From Apostichopus parvimensis (lineage: Eukaryota; Echinodermata; Holothuroidea; Aspidochirotida; Stichopodidae): a DNA stretch of 53,492 bases. The stretch lies in assembly GCA_000934455.1 (NCBI GenBank), contig KN882959.1, forward strand, positions 208,309 through 261,800. The letters are read 5' to 3'. Positions 36,603 through 48,460 of the stretch are shown one piece after another (the first letter of the stretch is position 1; the number at the start of each line of letters is the position of its first letter). The notes under the pieces were generated by a model, which was given only the letters and a program-made list of their open reading frames with translations, had not been told where the DNA came from and ran no database searches. The translations under genes were made by a program, and so were the position numbers.

Positions 36603-38633
36603 ATAGGAGCATTTTTTTCCCCTTAAAGTTTTTTTATAAACTGGTTGCACTGTGATGAAAACATTACTAGCTGCATGTACCTCATATGAAATGGAATAAC
36701 TGCAGGTATTTCTGCCACATGAGGGATATAAGGAAGATTTGGAAGGAAACTGTACAAGTTTAAATGTTCCTACTTTCTCTTCTATGTCCTGTCAACATGT
36801 GTAGTTAACCTATATAGTCCAGGAAGTAACTAGATTAAATTGTTTATTTCATGAAATTACTAGTTTCGTTGTATTCAAAAACATTGCATAGAATCAAGGA
36901 AGTTACAACATTAAGTTAGAGTTGAAGAAGATGATCTCTATTGAAACATGTTACGGTTAAATGTATGAAAATTTTCGACAACTTTTTAAGTCTCCAAAAA
37001 TTACAATTTCCATAAATCCTAAACTAAAAAGTTCTATAAAGTTCTATAAGACTTCAAAGTTTGTCAGAGCATATTCCACAGGAGAACTGAAGTATACTTC
37101 ATGAAAGTCTATTGTAAAGTTCTGATTTCTTTCCATTAGAACTTGCTTCCCCCCACCCCCACATCTTTATCCAAACTGTTTGACTCTATACATTCTGATG
37201 GAATTTTTTGTAGTTTGTCATGTGTAGCAATGATTTGAGGGAGTGTCCCAACAGTGCAAATAAAGTTTTGACATCAACTCGAAGTTTCACTTAAATTGTG
37301 CTAGCAAACACTACTTTAGTATTTCTTCTTTCATTTTGAAACCGAAAGATATATTTCCATTCATAGACATATTTTGGGGACAAGCAGAAGCTTTGTCAAA
37401 TCATCTGAAACAGAAATGAGACAGCAAACAGTTAGTAGCTTTAAATGTGTCTAAGATGAGAGAACTATTACCTTCTTTTAAATCTCCAATTGATGAGTCA
37501 GTAAATGACTTCATTTCATTGCTTCCTGTATATTATTACCTTACTGGTTAAAAGGAAGCATTGAAAGTGTAATAACTGGCTTTCAAAATAAAAGCATTCT
37601 CTTCTATACAGAATAAGGCATCTTGTTTTGTTTCTCCCTTGGTTACACTTCAGTATTGATATACATTCCAATCCTTACATCCCTTTTCTCAAAAACCTAG
37701 ATATCCATAATCCCATACTTTTAATTTTGGGAGGATATTGAGAACTAACATTAAGTAAACTCTCTAATTTTAAATTCAACCAAGTCATATCACGAAATAT
37801 AAGAATTATTGCTTTGATTAATGTTCAATACCTTTAATATTTCTTAAACATCATGTTTAGTATAGAAGGTTGACATTTCTGCAGACAAAACATATTGTTT
37901 GGATTGAAAATCTGTCTCATTTAAAACGTTTTACATTTAAATTATAACTTGGTCTTTTCAAAAAGTTGTGTAGTCCAGATTGGTATTGTACAGCCTGTAG
38001 CTTAATGATGTACAGTATAATAATTTATTAAATTATTTCCAAACCCTAACACATTACTTTGATCTCTTCTATCAACATTACTGGCAGACACTGCATTTTA
38101 TTTTAATTGAAAGAAAATTGAGGACATTTTAAACAATGAGTTAATTATTGTATGGTCATCAAATTATATTAACAGAACTCTGATGAAGTTTCATTTGTAG
38201 CTCTGGGGGTAGGGGGGGGGGCAAAGCTCCTGGTAGATATTTAATGATGTAAATGTGTGATTTATTACAGTAATTTGTTTTTAACTTCAATTTTAGCACC
38301 CTTCTCCTGTATGGGAATTAGTGGTTTACTTGTAGAAACTGAGTCCAAGTAGAAAAGTGTTTTCAGATTCCTCAATCCTGGGTACCTGGTGTAGGTGTTC
38401 TTCTCTTTTTGCTAGCACATTCTTTGGCATTGGACTTCATACTCTGTTTCTTTATATAGTTTAGTTTGGAGCAACTGTACTTTCCATCGCTTTAACAAGA
38501 TTTTTCCACTTGCACTGTAGGTTTGCGTTTCTTTCTCATTTCCTTTTCCTTTTTTTAATTTTTTTTTTATATTCATTTCAGAAAAAGGCAGTCTGAATAT
38601 GTTACTCATACCATTTGTTTTCTTTTTCCCTAG

Positions 38634-38705
38634 TGATAAACCAGACGACAATGGGGCAGCTCCTCCAGTGGTTACTGATCCTCCAACTTATGGGAAAATT
38701 GACAA
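38634..38705 (+). CDS. Receptor exon: tyrosine cassette 3 (PPTYGKI)
   Basis: A 72-bp phase 2-2 exon after tttgttttctttttccctag, before gtaggt. It encodes DKPDDNGAAPPVVTDPPTYG then KID. Tyr lies in PPTYGKI (YxxI with Pro at -2), the same design as cassettes 1 and 2, which suggests exon duplication. Confidence 0.88.
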
Positions 38706-39478
38706 GTAGGTTTGATATGTCAATACGTTTGTGTTGCGTATGTACTAGTACTAATTGCATCATCAGTAATATTTTAAGTAGGTAATTAATTGTTGGTAGT
38801 ACATCATTCACTATTATGACACCTTAATTTCAAAGAAATTTGATGTCATTGATATAAATTAGATGCCTTCATTCACATGACAAAATCCCTAACAGCTAAG
38901 AAGAGTCTCGTTCCATGTTCCTTCATAGAAAAGAGTGACGATTTCAACCCTAATCTTGATATCACTTTGAACAGCTCTGCTTGAACCTGTTTTTGGTGTT
39001 TATACCATAAGGGTGAAAGAAAATGGCAGGGAGGCTCTGAATTTTAACTTTGTCTTGTCTATTGTGAACAATTGTTCATCAACATTTCATCTTTACTATA
39101 TAAGGGAAAGAGTTTGGTATTAAAGGGATGCTTATTCTTTAAAGGCAAAACTTAATAATGCTGCACCTGATCACTACAAATTGCTGAAGAGTATCATTCA
39201 GAAATATGAGCTGCCCAACATAATACATTTCATTGGAAAAACTGTATTACTATGCTATTCCAAGTTTGGCATTGCTATCTCTTTTATGGGATCTAGTAAT
39301 TAATAATTTCAGATTTCTTTTTGGTGTTTCCAATTCTACATTACTTATGTATTTTCTTTGTGAATTTCATGCACTTGATAGTACCAGTAGAACTTTTGAA
39401 CAGTACCTTAAAGAACCCCCTTGCAAATGAATGATATCACCATCATCAGTTTTTTATTCTCATTTCTTCCCATAACAG
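38706..39478 (+). other. Intron of receptor gene
   Basis: A 773-bp intron, gtaggt to cttcccataacag. Nothing recognisable inside. Confidence 0.75.
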
Positions 39479-39557
39479 GAATAGGACTAAGGACCCAACT
39501 CCTGCCCCACGCAGTTCAATGAGAGATTCCACAAATCCCTCAAAGCCCAAACAAGAT
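39479..39557 (+). CDS. Receptor exon: Pro/Ser/Lys linker
   Basis: A 79-bp exon entering in phase 2 and leaving in phase 0 before gtaagt, encoding NRTKDPTPAPRSSMRDSTNP then SKPKQD. No tyrosine. It contains Arg/Ser sites that basophilic kinases could phosphorylate (RSSMRDS). It converts the phase-2 series to the phase-0 terminal exon and so is needed in any long-tail isoform. Confidence 0.83.
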
Positions 39558-40968
39558 GTAAGTAATCATAGTTGGTGTTGTACCAATAATGCCCAATGTC
39601 TCCTTTTACCAATAGCCTATATTTTCAAATTATCTGAACAAAGGCTATTCCAAGACAAGAGAAGAAAAAGCTTTGCAACAATAATTTTAAGTCTCCCACT
39701 TGTTATCATATGTCCTAAGCCATGCATCTTATCATGCTTTAATATTCACCACCAACGCACATAAAATGATAAATGAAGGACAGCTGATGATTTTCCCACC
39801 AAAACATGATGAATCACTCACTTGTACAGATGTTGGTTGCAGTGTTAAGTAGAGTCATTGACTTACAAAGTGCACACAGTACTTACAGGATGCCACCATA
39901 TCATATAACATATATTCATTGGGGAAAAAACTATTTAAACTTATGCAACTTTATTTGCCAAAAGATGATGAAAACAAGTTTAAAACACACATCGTTATCG
40001 TACGCTTATTTGAGATGGCTTAAAATGGCGTAAGATAACTATCAATGAGCGTGCAGCAGTCATGACAGCAGAAGTAGTTCAACTTTTGCCAGTATGGTAT
40101 CTGTAGCATCAGCTTTCAGTACTATAAGCCAAATAGGACGCGAGATGTTTGACAATTTTTTTTTTTTTCGGACGGAGCTGAATGGTTGTCACATGTGAGG
40201 ACTACAATCAAATCCAAAAAGAAGCAAAGCTATCAACTTCAAACCACTCTGAAATAAATTTCAAGTGATTCTTGTATCAGTGTTTCCCTAACTGAAGATC
40301 AGGCCAGGTTCTGTTAATCCACTGTATATGAGAAATCCCCATGGCTATTGAACATGTAAAAGAAGGAAACCGTTTGCACACGGTCTCTCATTGAGATCCT
40401 ACATGGTAAAAGAAAATATATATCAGCAGTGCAGTTTGAACTTCCTTCAAGTTCAGCAAGGCACTTCGCAGAAAACATTTACCAAATACAAGTAGAACTA
40501 TTATTATGACGATAATGAAAATCATACTTGATTTCTTAGTATTTTCCAAACAGAAGAACAGGGTCATAAGTCCTTCTGCACATTTATGAAAAATCCCATG
40601 TGCATTGCACTTGCCTTAGATGTAACCTTTCACTCGGTAAACTCCCAGTGAGATTTTCAAAAATATCAGCTGTGCAAGACACCTTTTATCAAATGCTAGT
40701 ATTATGTGTAGATACTTAGGAAGCCCTTAACATGTTATATTTTCATAGACTGCCTAAGCTATTGCTATACATTTTAAAGTCCATGCTAGTGGCAGACATC
40801 CTGTGTAACGGTAGGATAAAATTTGGTTCATTAACACAAAAACGTGAAGATTTTTTTTTTTTTCAAATTTGTGAAAACAAGATGAAAGTACTCTACATAT
40901 ACTATCTGCTAGAACATTAAATATAAGTGGTATTTACATTAACATGATTGTGTGTCTTCTTTCCATAG
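39558..40968 (+). other. Intron of receptor gene
   Basis: A 1.4-kb intron from gtaagt to tcttctttccatag. No exon or repeat recognised. Confidence 0.7.
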
Positions 40969-41082
40969 ATGGAAATGCAATATGCTGATCTAGACCATGG
41001 CAACAAGCCACAATCGGATGAGGTCAGAAAACCAAAGGAAGAGCCAACGGAGTATGCAACAGTCCAGTCTGTTATAGTCTAA
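40969..41082 (+). CDS. Receptor terminal exon: ITIM-like and ITSM motifs
   Basis: A 114-bp phase-0 terminal exon with stop TAA at 41080-41082. It encodes MEMQYADLDHGNKP, then a Lys/Glu spacer, then EEPTEYATVQSVIV. TEYATV is an exact ITSM (TxYxx[V/I]), the docking site of SAP/EAT-2 or SHP-type SH2 domains in vertebrate receptors; MQYADL is YxxL but with Met at -2. The final VIV fits a class II PDZ ligand (hydrophobic-x-hydrophobic). About 24 residues separate the two tyrosines, near the usual spacing for paired SH2 binding. Which partners exist in this animal is unknown. Confidence 0.94.
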   Translation: MEMQYADLDHGNKPQSDEVRKPKEEPTEYATVQSVIV

Positions 41083-41086
41083 GAAC

Positions 41087-41228
41087 GACTGTTACATTTG
41101 TAATGTTTTGGCTATGTTACTGATACGTTACATTGTTCCTGACATAATTATTGCAAAATTTGACTGTTACATTTGTAATGTTTTGGCTATGTTACCGATA
41201 TGTTACATTGTTCCTGACATAATTAGTG
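41087..41228. repeat. 75-bp tandem duplication at the start of the 3' UTR
   Basis: Two copies (41087-41161 and from 41162) both beginning GACTGTTACATTTGTAATGT and running through GTTACATTGTTCCTGACATA, with very few differences. It starts four bases after the stop codon. Confidence 0.9.
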
Positions 41229-41588
41229 GAAAAATGATGCGTTCAACTTTGTTTCTTGCAGGTGCCTTTGTGAAAGAAATTGTTATATCTGAGTTAAAGT
41301 TATAATCTGGAAAATATACAGAATAGACTTTTATTATAAGTGTTTTGAATATAGTCCTCTCACCAAAACAAATTACTTTGGGGTTATAACCAACCCTTGA
41401 TACCATAACCATGAAGAGAATTTACTAGACAAGCATTTTCTTCTCACTCTGAAAACTGTAACTGCCTTAGTATTTCTTTTGTAACTGCCAGTTTCTCTCC
41501 CTATTTTGTTTTGAGCTTGAGTTGAATCATAGCATGCCAATTCTGTTAAAAATAGATGAAAATTATGCTGCCATTTTATCCGTTTGCA

Positions 41589-41594
41589 AATAAA
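41589..41594 (+). terminator. Poly(A) signal, proximal
   Basis: AATAAA followed within about 20 bases by TTTGTGTT and a long T-rich tract, the expected downstream element. Places a likely 3' end near 41610. Confidence 0.65.
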
Positions 41595-42334
41595 TTTGTG
41601 TTAGATTTTTTTTCTCTTTTTGGTCTTTTATGTTTATACATTGCTCCATGCTATACGTTTAAAATCGCTTTTTCATGTTTAATACAGATATACTCGTGAA
41701 CAATGCTCTCAGTCAAAAGTTCAATAATACATTGGTTCCTTTCTTAATTTTACCTTATGTGGACTTCTGATAATACACACAAATGTTTTGAAGTTATGGC
41801 AAGGTTGAAAGAACCTTAGAATGTCTAAGCTACTATAATGGATTTGGTTATTTCTTCTTTAATCGAAAATTTTCGATGGATATTAAATGCAGTCACTTGG
41901 CTTATCTGAAAGGGTACTGAAATAAATGACTTGAGCAGCCATTTCTTGGATAAAATAGATACCTTCCTTAGCATACAAAGCTGAATGTGCCTCCAGATTT
42001 GAATAACAATCATTGTAAACAAAAGGAACTAGCCAAAACATTAATTGGTTCATTACTACTGCCATTTTCTGTCATGATTTATTTTTCTGTACCTCTTGAT
42101 AATGCATTCATTTATAGCTTACCATGTTTTATGCTTCACAGTTGCATTCAGTACTTTCTGGTTTTTTCCTTCTGGTTATCTCAGTTTACTTCATTTCAAA
42201 AGACGTTTAATCCTATTAATTCAAGTTTGCCTCGTTATCTTGTAAGAATGAGTTTGTATATTTTTAATCCTCTTGTTCAGGTAATATCTGTTGGTATTTA
42301 GTTGCACTTGCATTCTGAATGTTAAGACATTTTG

Positions 42335-42340
42335 AATAAA
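42335..42340 (+). terminator. Poly(A) signal, distal
   Basis: AATAAA followed by TTTTGGGGTTTTC, a GU/U-rich tract. Could give a longer 3' UTR. Confidence 0.4.
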
Positions 42341-42360
42341 TTTTGGGGTTTTCTTTTCAC

Positions 42361-45300
42361 TACTTGTTGAAATTTGCCATTTATAAGTTTTTCTGCTGGC
42401 ATTGTTATCATGTGAGTTGCTAATCTGTGAGTTGTTCAAAGAGTTTGGCATATTTCCGATAAAGTTCACAGACGTTTTGTATCTCTTAGGTAGTTAGAAT
42501 ACTTTTTAAAGAAATCTTGACATATTGGAAGCCTTCCTTGTTCAAGTTACTTTTGCCATCTCTGGTTTTGAATTTATTCAGGTAACAATTGACTCTATCA
42601 ATATAAAGCACTGTGTCAACAGTAGGGTGCTGAGGGGGCTGCAGCATCTTGCAGCCAGGCTGCATAGGACATAATATATTGTGCTCTGTAAAGTAACACA
42701 GTAGTAACACATAAAGTAGTCCATAAAGTAACACAAAGTAACACATATCAGCATGTGTTCAGATATGGCCCGTATAATGCTTGAAATTGATTTATGCTAA
42801 CTGAGCACTATTTTCCAGCTACTGCAGGTTTTCTTGTTGACATGTTGCCTAATGGATTCTTTCTCACTCTGTGAACCAACCTTCAACACTTATCACACCT
42901 GGTGTGGACAGTTAGAAATGAGTCTTTAATTTCTTCGGTCATACTTACCACATGCAATCAATAATCATACTTGCAAATTTAATGTGGCCTCACTCTCTCA
43001 TTTGCATGTGTTGTTTCTAACTTGCATGAAACCCAGGTGACATATCAGTAAGTTTATAGATGACCTAAAGTTTCAAAACTGATCCAGTCCAAATACGTAC
43101 CAAAGTTTGAAAACAATTGTCAATAATGTCATTTTACAACAGGGGTTTCATAGTGAATATATCTAGTCAGAAAAAAAAACCAGTTTAGTGATAGACTTTG
43201 TCTAGTTAGTGAGATGGACGAGGCCTGCCATTTTGTCACAAACTTTTCTGTAAACTTGTTAGTAGCTCTTGTGATGATATTTTGTCATTAATGTTACAGG
43301 ATCATTGCTTTATGCAATACTTCATGCAAAAGTTGCACTATACTAAGATAATTACAAAGTGTAAATATTATATGCTTAAAATTTGGTGTTAAATTGAATT
43401 AAAAAGGGCAAAAGCACATAATATAAAAAAAATTAAAAACATTTTTAGTGTTAATTAATAGTTAACTTCACATTGTTTCTATCATATAAAATATTAGTTT
43501 TGTAGTAGGTGTGTTGGTTTAAATTCAGTTGAAAGTGTTACATTCAATTCAATGTTGAACATTATCACTTACATACTTTTTGTAAATGGTAACATGTTAA
43601 TTTTGGTTACAAATTTGTACAGTTCGCAAATGGTGAGAGTATTTGTTATTATTTTCATATCACATCGCACCTCATTTTTTGGGTTTCTTTTATTTCTTCT
43701 TTTCCTTTTTTTTTTTTTTTTTTTAGCCTTATGATTCTTTGAGCACATGTAAAATGTATAGATGAGTAGAGCTATCTCGTATTCTGTAAAACCATAAGTC
43801 TTTGAAAAATTTTGTTGTGTGGTAAATCAAAAAGTTTTGATAGACAACTTTATTAATTATGCATATATTTGGAAGGATAACATCACACCATTTGTGATAG
43901 GAAAATGATATTCTACCCGTATACTTGAACATGTCATTATCACAGCCTACACAGTGCATATGAATATTACCCCAGTACCTACCATGTATCAAACAATGCA
44001 ACATTTTACCTGTATGTATTTGGAGAAGTCAATCAGCATAGCCTTCTGAGTGAATTGCAATATTTGCATAGTACTTATCATATTATCTATTGAGAATACT
44101 TTGTGACTTGGACACTACGTACCTTTAATTAGTCATATTCTTGTACCAAAGTTCTGTGTGCACGGTTCTTCTACTGTAAAACTGAATTAACCAAATTTTC
44201 AAGGTCAGCTTGAGTCTTGCACTTCCACTGTGTGAAGATGTGTGAATAGTTGTGAATACATCACTTTAATATGATCCAAAGCTGTACAGATCATATATGC
44301 CACTCAAATCCCCCACAGAGCCCTGATATCTAACTATGTCAATCATTACAGATACAGTATATGACTGTCAGAGTCTTGCACTCACTACCAAACTTTGATG
44401 CTGACCTTCCCTATAAGCAAAGCTAGTGTAGGATTACAAAGGATGCTCATCATCCCAAGTAGTATCAGGTACCAACTTCAGCACTGAACAAGGTGCTACT
44501 GTTAAACTTGACCGAGCTCGTAAAGATACAATGTACTGTCGAGACAGTGGTACCTCCAACAAAGCAGAGATTCACAAGGTATAGGAAGCTTTAAAGCTGT
44601 ACTCATTTGCTTACAAAATGACAGATTATTTCAATATTTGCCTCCAATCATTTACTTCTCATGTATGCACTGATGTGATAACATCAGCAAAGGTTGAAAT
44701 TTCAATTTCCTCTTAGCTTCATTGGCAGCTGTATGTTCCACATCTTGTGTTTAAACTGGTGCATAATTAGAACACAATTCTGATATTGTTGTTCCTCGTA
44801 AAGTTGCAACTGTGCTCAATTGCATTTACCATACTTGGTGTACATAATCCTCTGTGAACATACAAAGTACTACCATTCTCTTTGCAACCATTAGACACTT
44901 ATTCAGTGGTATCCCTTTATTTGGCACACATCTCAGTCAGTTATATAGTTTACGAGGAGTATCATTTCCAACGTAAATTTGCTTTATACGTCACAAAAAG
45001 ATTTTGTGCTCAGTCATTGCACCATGCAACTCGTGAACACCGAATTTCATGCACAATCACACATGTTGCGAACACTTGTATGTATGTATGTATGTAGTTT
45101 AGATCCTCCTGCAAGCAGGAACTCGCGAAGAAGCCATCATTGGGCGTATCTACACTTATATACACAAAACAGTCCACTGAGTTATTGGTGTAGGACAGAT
45201 TATGCCATATCTTTGACGTATACTAAAATTTGTTCAGGTTTGACCAACTTTGACTTGTCTTGAAATATTTCTTATAAACTATTGAAATTGATATTGTTGT

Positions 45301-45816
45301 GTCAAAAAAAAATTGAAGTACCTTTTGTTTCAAAGTTTGGCCCAAAATCTCATTATCAGTCCTATGCCATTAAATTAAAAATGTTCACAGTGTGTGTCTA
45401 GGCAATGACACCTTACTGTTGTTGGATTACTCAACATTACAAGGAACAGATTAAAAGATTCTATGGGTTGACAGTCCTTTGTGTGCTGTATTACCTAGTA
45501 TCACGTTAACGTGGAGAGTCTTCTTCTGTTGTCCAATGGTTGCAGATATATAGTTAATTTGTTTGTTTTTTCATTTTGTTTTAATTGTATTTTACTCATT
45601 ATAATGCAAAGATTTCATTAAAATTACAACATAACCATTTGCCTTTTGTGACTCGTTCTCTTTTACTTTTTCTGTCTTTTTTCATTAGTATAATGCAGAT
45701 GTTTTAGTAGTTTTCCTGAAAAGAAAAACCATGTGATCCATTACATGTTCGATACAACCAGTTTATAGAGAGAGGGGAATGTCTTTTTTTGTCTTGTGGT
45801 GACACTTTTCCTTCAG
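42361..45816. other. Intergenic DNA or long 3' region
   Basis: AT-rich with a poly-T run near 43707-43724 and a TATG microsatellite near 45080-45097. An open stretch at 44432-44581 encodes about 50 residues without a known domain. No exon is supported. Confidence 0.5.
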
Positions 45817-46016
45817 GTTTAGTCAGATTCATGAAGCAAACTGCTCGTGTTACATCATCGAAAACAATCCATTCTGGCTACCTGGATTTGCCCCTGAAAG
45901 CATTCTAAATTGCCACTGAAGATTCTGCTCCTCCCCAGTATCAAGCTAAAATCATAGAAACGAAAAATGTATTGCCCTCATACCAGAACAAGGCAACATC
46001 TATAAGCTCAAAGTAG
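45817..46016 (+). pseudogene. Alternative or decayed terminal exon with ITIM-like motif
   Basis: A strong acceptor (gacacttttccttcag) opens a phase-1 frame of 29 codons containing KTIHSGYLDLPLKAF, then TAA at 45906-45908. SGYLDL fits the ITIM pattern [S/I/V/L]xYxx[L/V/I]. The same frame continues after that single stop with ATEDSAPPQYQAKIIETKNV and LPSYQNKATSISSK to TAG at 46014-46016; APPQYQAKI matches the layout of the receptor's cassettes. Either it is a functional short tail ending at the first stop, or a longer tail exon disabled by one nonsense change. It could belong to the receptor gene (phase-1 exons 13688, 17911 or 31081 could splice to it) or to a lost tandem paralogue. Transcription is unproven. 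Confidence 0.45.
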
Positions 46017-48460
46017 TAAATCGACTAGGCCTGATTACATTAAATTTACACGTTTTATTTAGTATATATAGGCCTGAGTTTACGTAGTTAAGATGAACAC
46101 AATATTTAAATCAAATGTCTAAAATTATGATGGCTGGATTAGAGATATCCAAAATTCATTTTGCAATATCGAAAATTGTTTTCTATTTAGCAGAATATTA
46201 TTTCACAATTGAAATTAGAGATATCCAAACTGTCAGTTCGTTTTAGCCACGTGCATATTGCTGCGAAATATTCAAAATCTAAAATTAGATATCCAAATTT
46301 GAAAACGTTTAGGCTATCTTAAATTATTAAGAGATGTTCGACATGTGATAAGAAATGCATAGAATTCAGTTACAGTACCTTAATAGGGATAATTCAAAAC
46401 GGAATAGAGATATGGAATTGTGTCTACACTTTTGGAACTGAATAGTTTTAACATGATTTTCTGGGCTTGTTTCCATAACCATTACATCGAAATGTATTTA
46501 TTCGCATTTTTATCCAGGGTTGCTTAGGCTATTCAGCAAAAGCTGGTTTCCAATAAGGCCCTGCTTTTTTGTACAGATACAAAACAATTAAAGCTGTAAA
46601 GTGGAGACAACTATACAAAATAGATAAAATGGAAATAAAAGAATTATCAAAAATATAAGAATATGTAAAGGAATGATAATGTAGAGGAATTCATGGTGAT
46701 GTCGTCGAGGAAATGTATTTCCGGTAAGAGGCAATCATGTAACAAAGTAATGTTGTTGATGTTCTATATGTGAGATAGCCCATATTTAGTTGACAAGTTT
46801 CTATAAAATAAGAAAATGCAGCATTTCTTACTAAGGTAATAAATATCACAATAGATAAGAAATGCATGGTTGACATAAATGGCTTAAAATTACGTAGTGC
46901 TGGAATGTAGTGGACAGGGCAAACTCTTGTGGAAGATTGGCTCTGGCCCAGATGCCCAATCTATATATTCTTCTAACTTAAAATGTGAAAAGAAAGCAAA
47001 TAACCTATTCCATGGAATTTTCTGAAAATGCAGTTTTTTTTTGGCTCCTTTTTATTTTGGTAACTCGTGTTACTCTTATAACTGCATGGTATTGCAAATA
47101 TTTAAAAGACATCAGACGAAATCTGTGAATGAAGTCTTTACAAATGTATACACTGTATGAACATCACTGTGCATCTGGATTCAAATGTAAACACGACGCC
47201 TGCCGTACGCAGTTGCATTATGGAAAGTTGAGGGCCCTTAATTTATAGCTGGTCGACCCCACCCATGAGAAGGGAAAGTCAGTCTTGTTAGTAATCAGTG
47301 CTTAAAGAAAACAACATTTTTCATTTTTAAAAAATTCCGGGAATGTGTATGTAAACAGCTGAATGTTAGCTCTGGTTATTTTCGGATTTGTCAAGCATCT
47401 TCACTCTTTTCAAATTAATGGAAAGAGAGCATAACAGGTGTTCGGAGCTTTAGTACTGTTATTTTATGGTAAACATTAGTTTTTATCAAATATACAAATT
47501 TATTTTAACAAAACGTCTTACTGCACCGCTCCATATTCTGAAATTCTTAGTTAAGACAGTGGCATTTTCAGATATGTAATCCATATATACTTTACAACTG
47601 ATCATACTCTTTTATTTTATATGTCTTTTTCGACACAGGAGATAATAACAAGGTGTGTTGTAACTGACCAGCTGACCGATGACGTAATAGAGATGAAATG
47701 GATCTTGTGTTGTCTTTCATGCCTTGCTGTTACCCTTCAATCCGACTTTCAGATGTTGTCATCAATGTCAACGCATTTACGTCACATCTGAAGAACTGTA
47801 CCGACTGGTATTTAGTCATTGATTTACATCAACATATTAATTGTTAACTTAACAGGACAATGTAACTAAGAAGTGCGCTGTAGTTGCAAAACAAACAAAT
47901 GTTTGAATTTCTGGAACGGAATGCACAAAATATCCTTTTTGTCGGAAAGTTCTGTGGTAACTTTCTGGTTGTCCCCTCATATCAAAGTCATATGTCCCAT
48001 TGTCCCTCGAGGTATGTGCCCCTCCCCTCTCTCCACACCATCCCGAAATTGAACTCCCCTTCGCCTCGCTAGGTTGCAAGTACCTCATCTTTTCGTTAAT
48101 GGTCGTGTATATAGGGCTGCTAAATAGTCTGAGCAATCGAAACCAACCGCAGCTTTAATTGGTAATGTAACTTTCATGTAGTTGTGTTTAGATTTTGTAT
48201 TCGGGGTAACTATGTTTTGTCTTTTTTTATTGGTGAGTAGCGGAATTCTACAATTACATTATCCTTATTAACTTTAGACGTTCATATTTCCGTGAATAAT
48301 TTTCGTGTTAAAAAATATATTTTGTGACACATATTGATGGTTTATAATGGTTGCTACCTTTTTCCCTAATATAGAACTTAATATCTCATTAGTCAAAGAT
48401 TTAACTTGCCTGTTATGTTTTGTATTCTTGTATATTTCTAGTTTAGATCAGTCAAAGTGA
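46017..48460. other. Intergenic DNA
   Basis: A quasi-periodic block at 46130-46330 repeats TAGAGATATCCAAA or close variants three times. ATF/CRE-like octamers (TGACGTAA near 47680, TTACGTCA near 47778) flank the start of a 49-codon frame at 47698-47847 with no recognisable content. No gene is supported. Confidence 0.5.

Larger units (their letters stand above)
33512..38633 (+). other. Intron carrying nested transposons
   Basis: A 5.1-kb intron. It holds a minus-strand LINE relic split by a TTAA MITE (34161-35300) and an exon-like relic at 36534. The remainder shows nothing recognisable. Confidence 0.65.
5251..41082 (+). other. 3' part of a single-pass receptor gene with tyrosine-motif tail
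   Basis: Eleven exons chain in consistent phase to 259 codons: a Thr/Ser-rich stalk (about 57 residues), one transmembrane helix followed by YKK, and a cytoplasmic tail of about 170 residues with five tyrosine motifs (PLYGEV, PPIYTAEK, PPTYGKI, MQYADL, TEYATV). The tail lacks any kinase or phosphatase domain, so signalling would be by recruiting SH2 proteins after phosphorylation. TEYATV matches the ITSM consensus TxYxx[V/I]; MQYADL resembles an ITIM but has Met at -2. Stalk exons are phase 1-1 and cassette exons phase 2-2, so each can be skipped without a frameshift. This plan resembles immunoglobulin-superfamily adhesion or inhibitory receptors, but no ectodomain lies in the window, so the family is not proven. 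Exons upstream of base 1 are required. Confidence 0.8.
41083..42360 (+). other. 3' UTR of the receptor gene (extent uncertain)
   Basis: Begins with a 75-bp tandem duplication, then AT-rich sequence with AATAAA at 41589-41594 and again at 42335-42340. Small open frames here have no recognisable content. Confidence 0.6.

Noticed and set aside
41987..42301. 104-codon frame in the 3' UTR
   Set aside because: Hydrophobic, low-complexity composition from T-rich DNA; follows the receptor stop.
44349..44584. Cluster of short open frames, about 50 codons at 44432-44581
   Set aside because: The composition looks somewhat coding, but no single frame spans it, no domain is recognised and the splice borders are poor.
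45080..45135. Minus-strand LINE 3' end next to the TATG microsatellite
   Set aside because: The sequence after the microsatellite looks repeat-like, but no reverse-transcriptase reading could be found.
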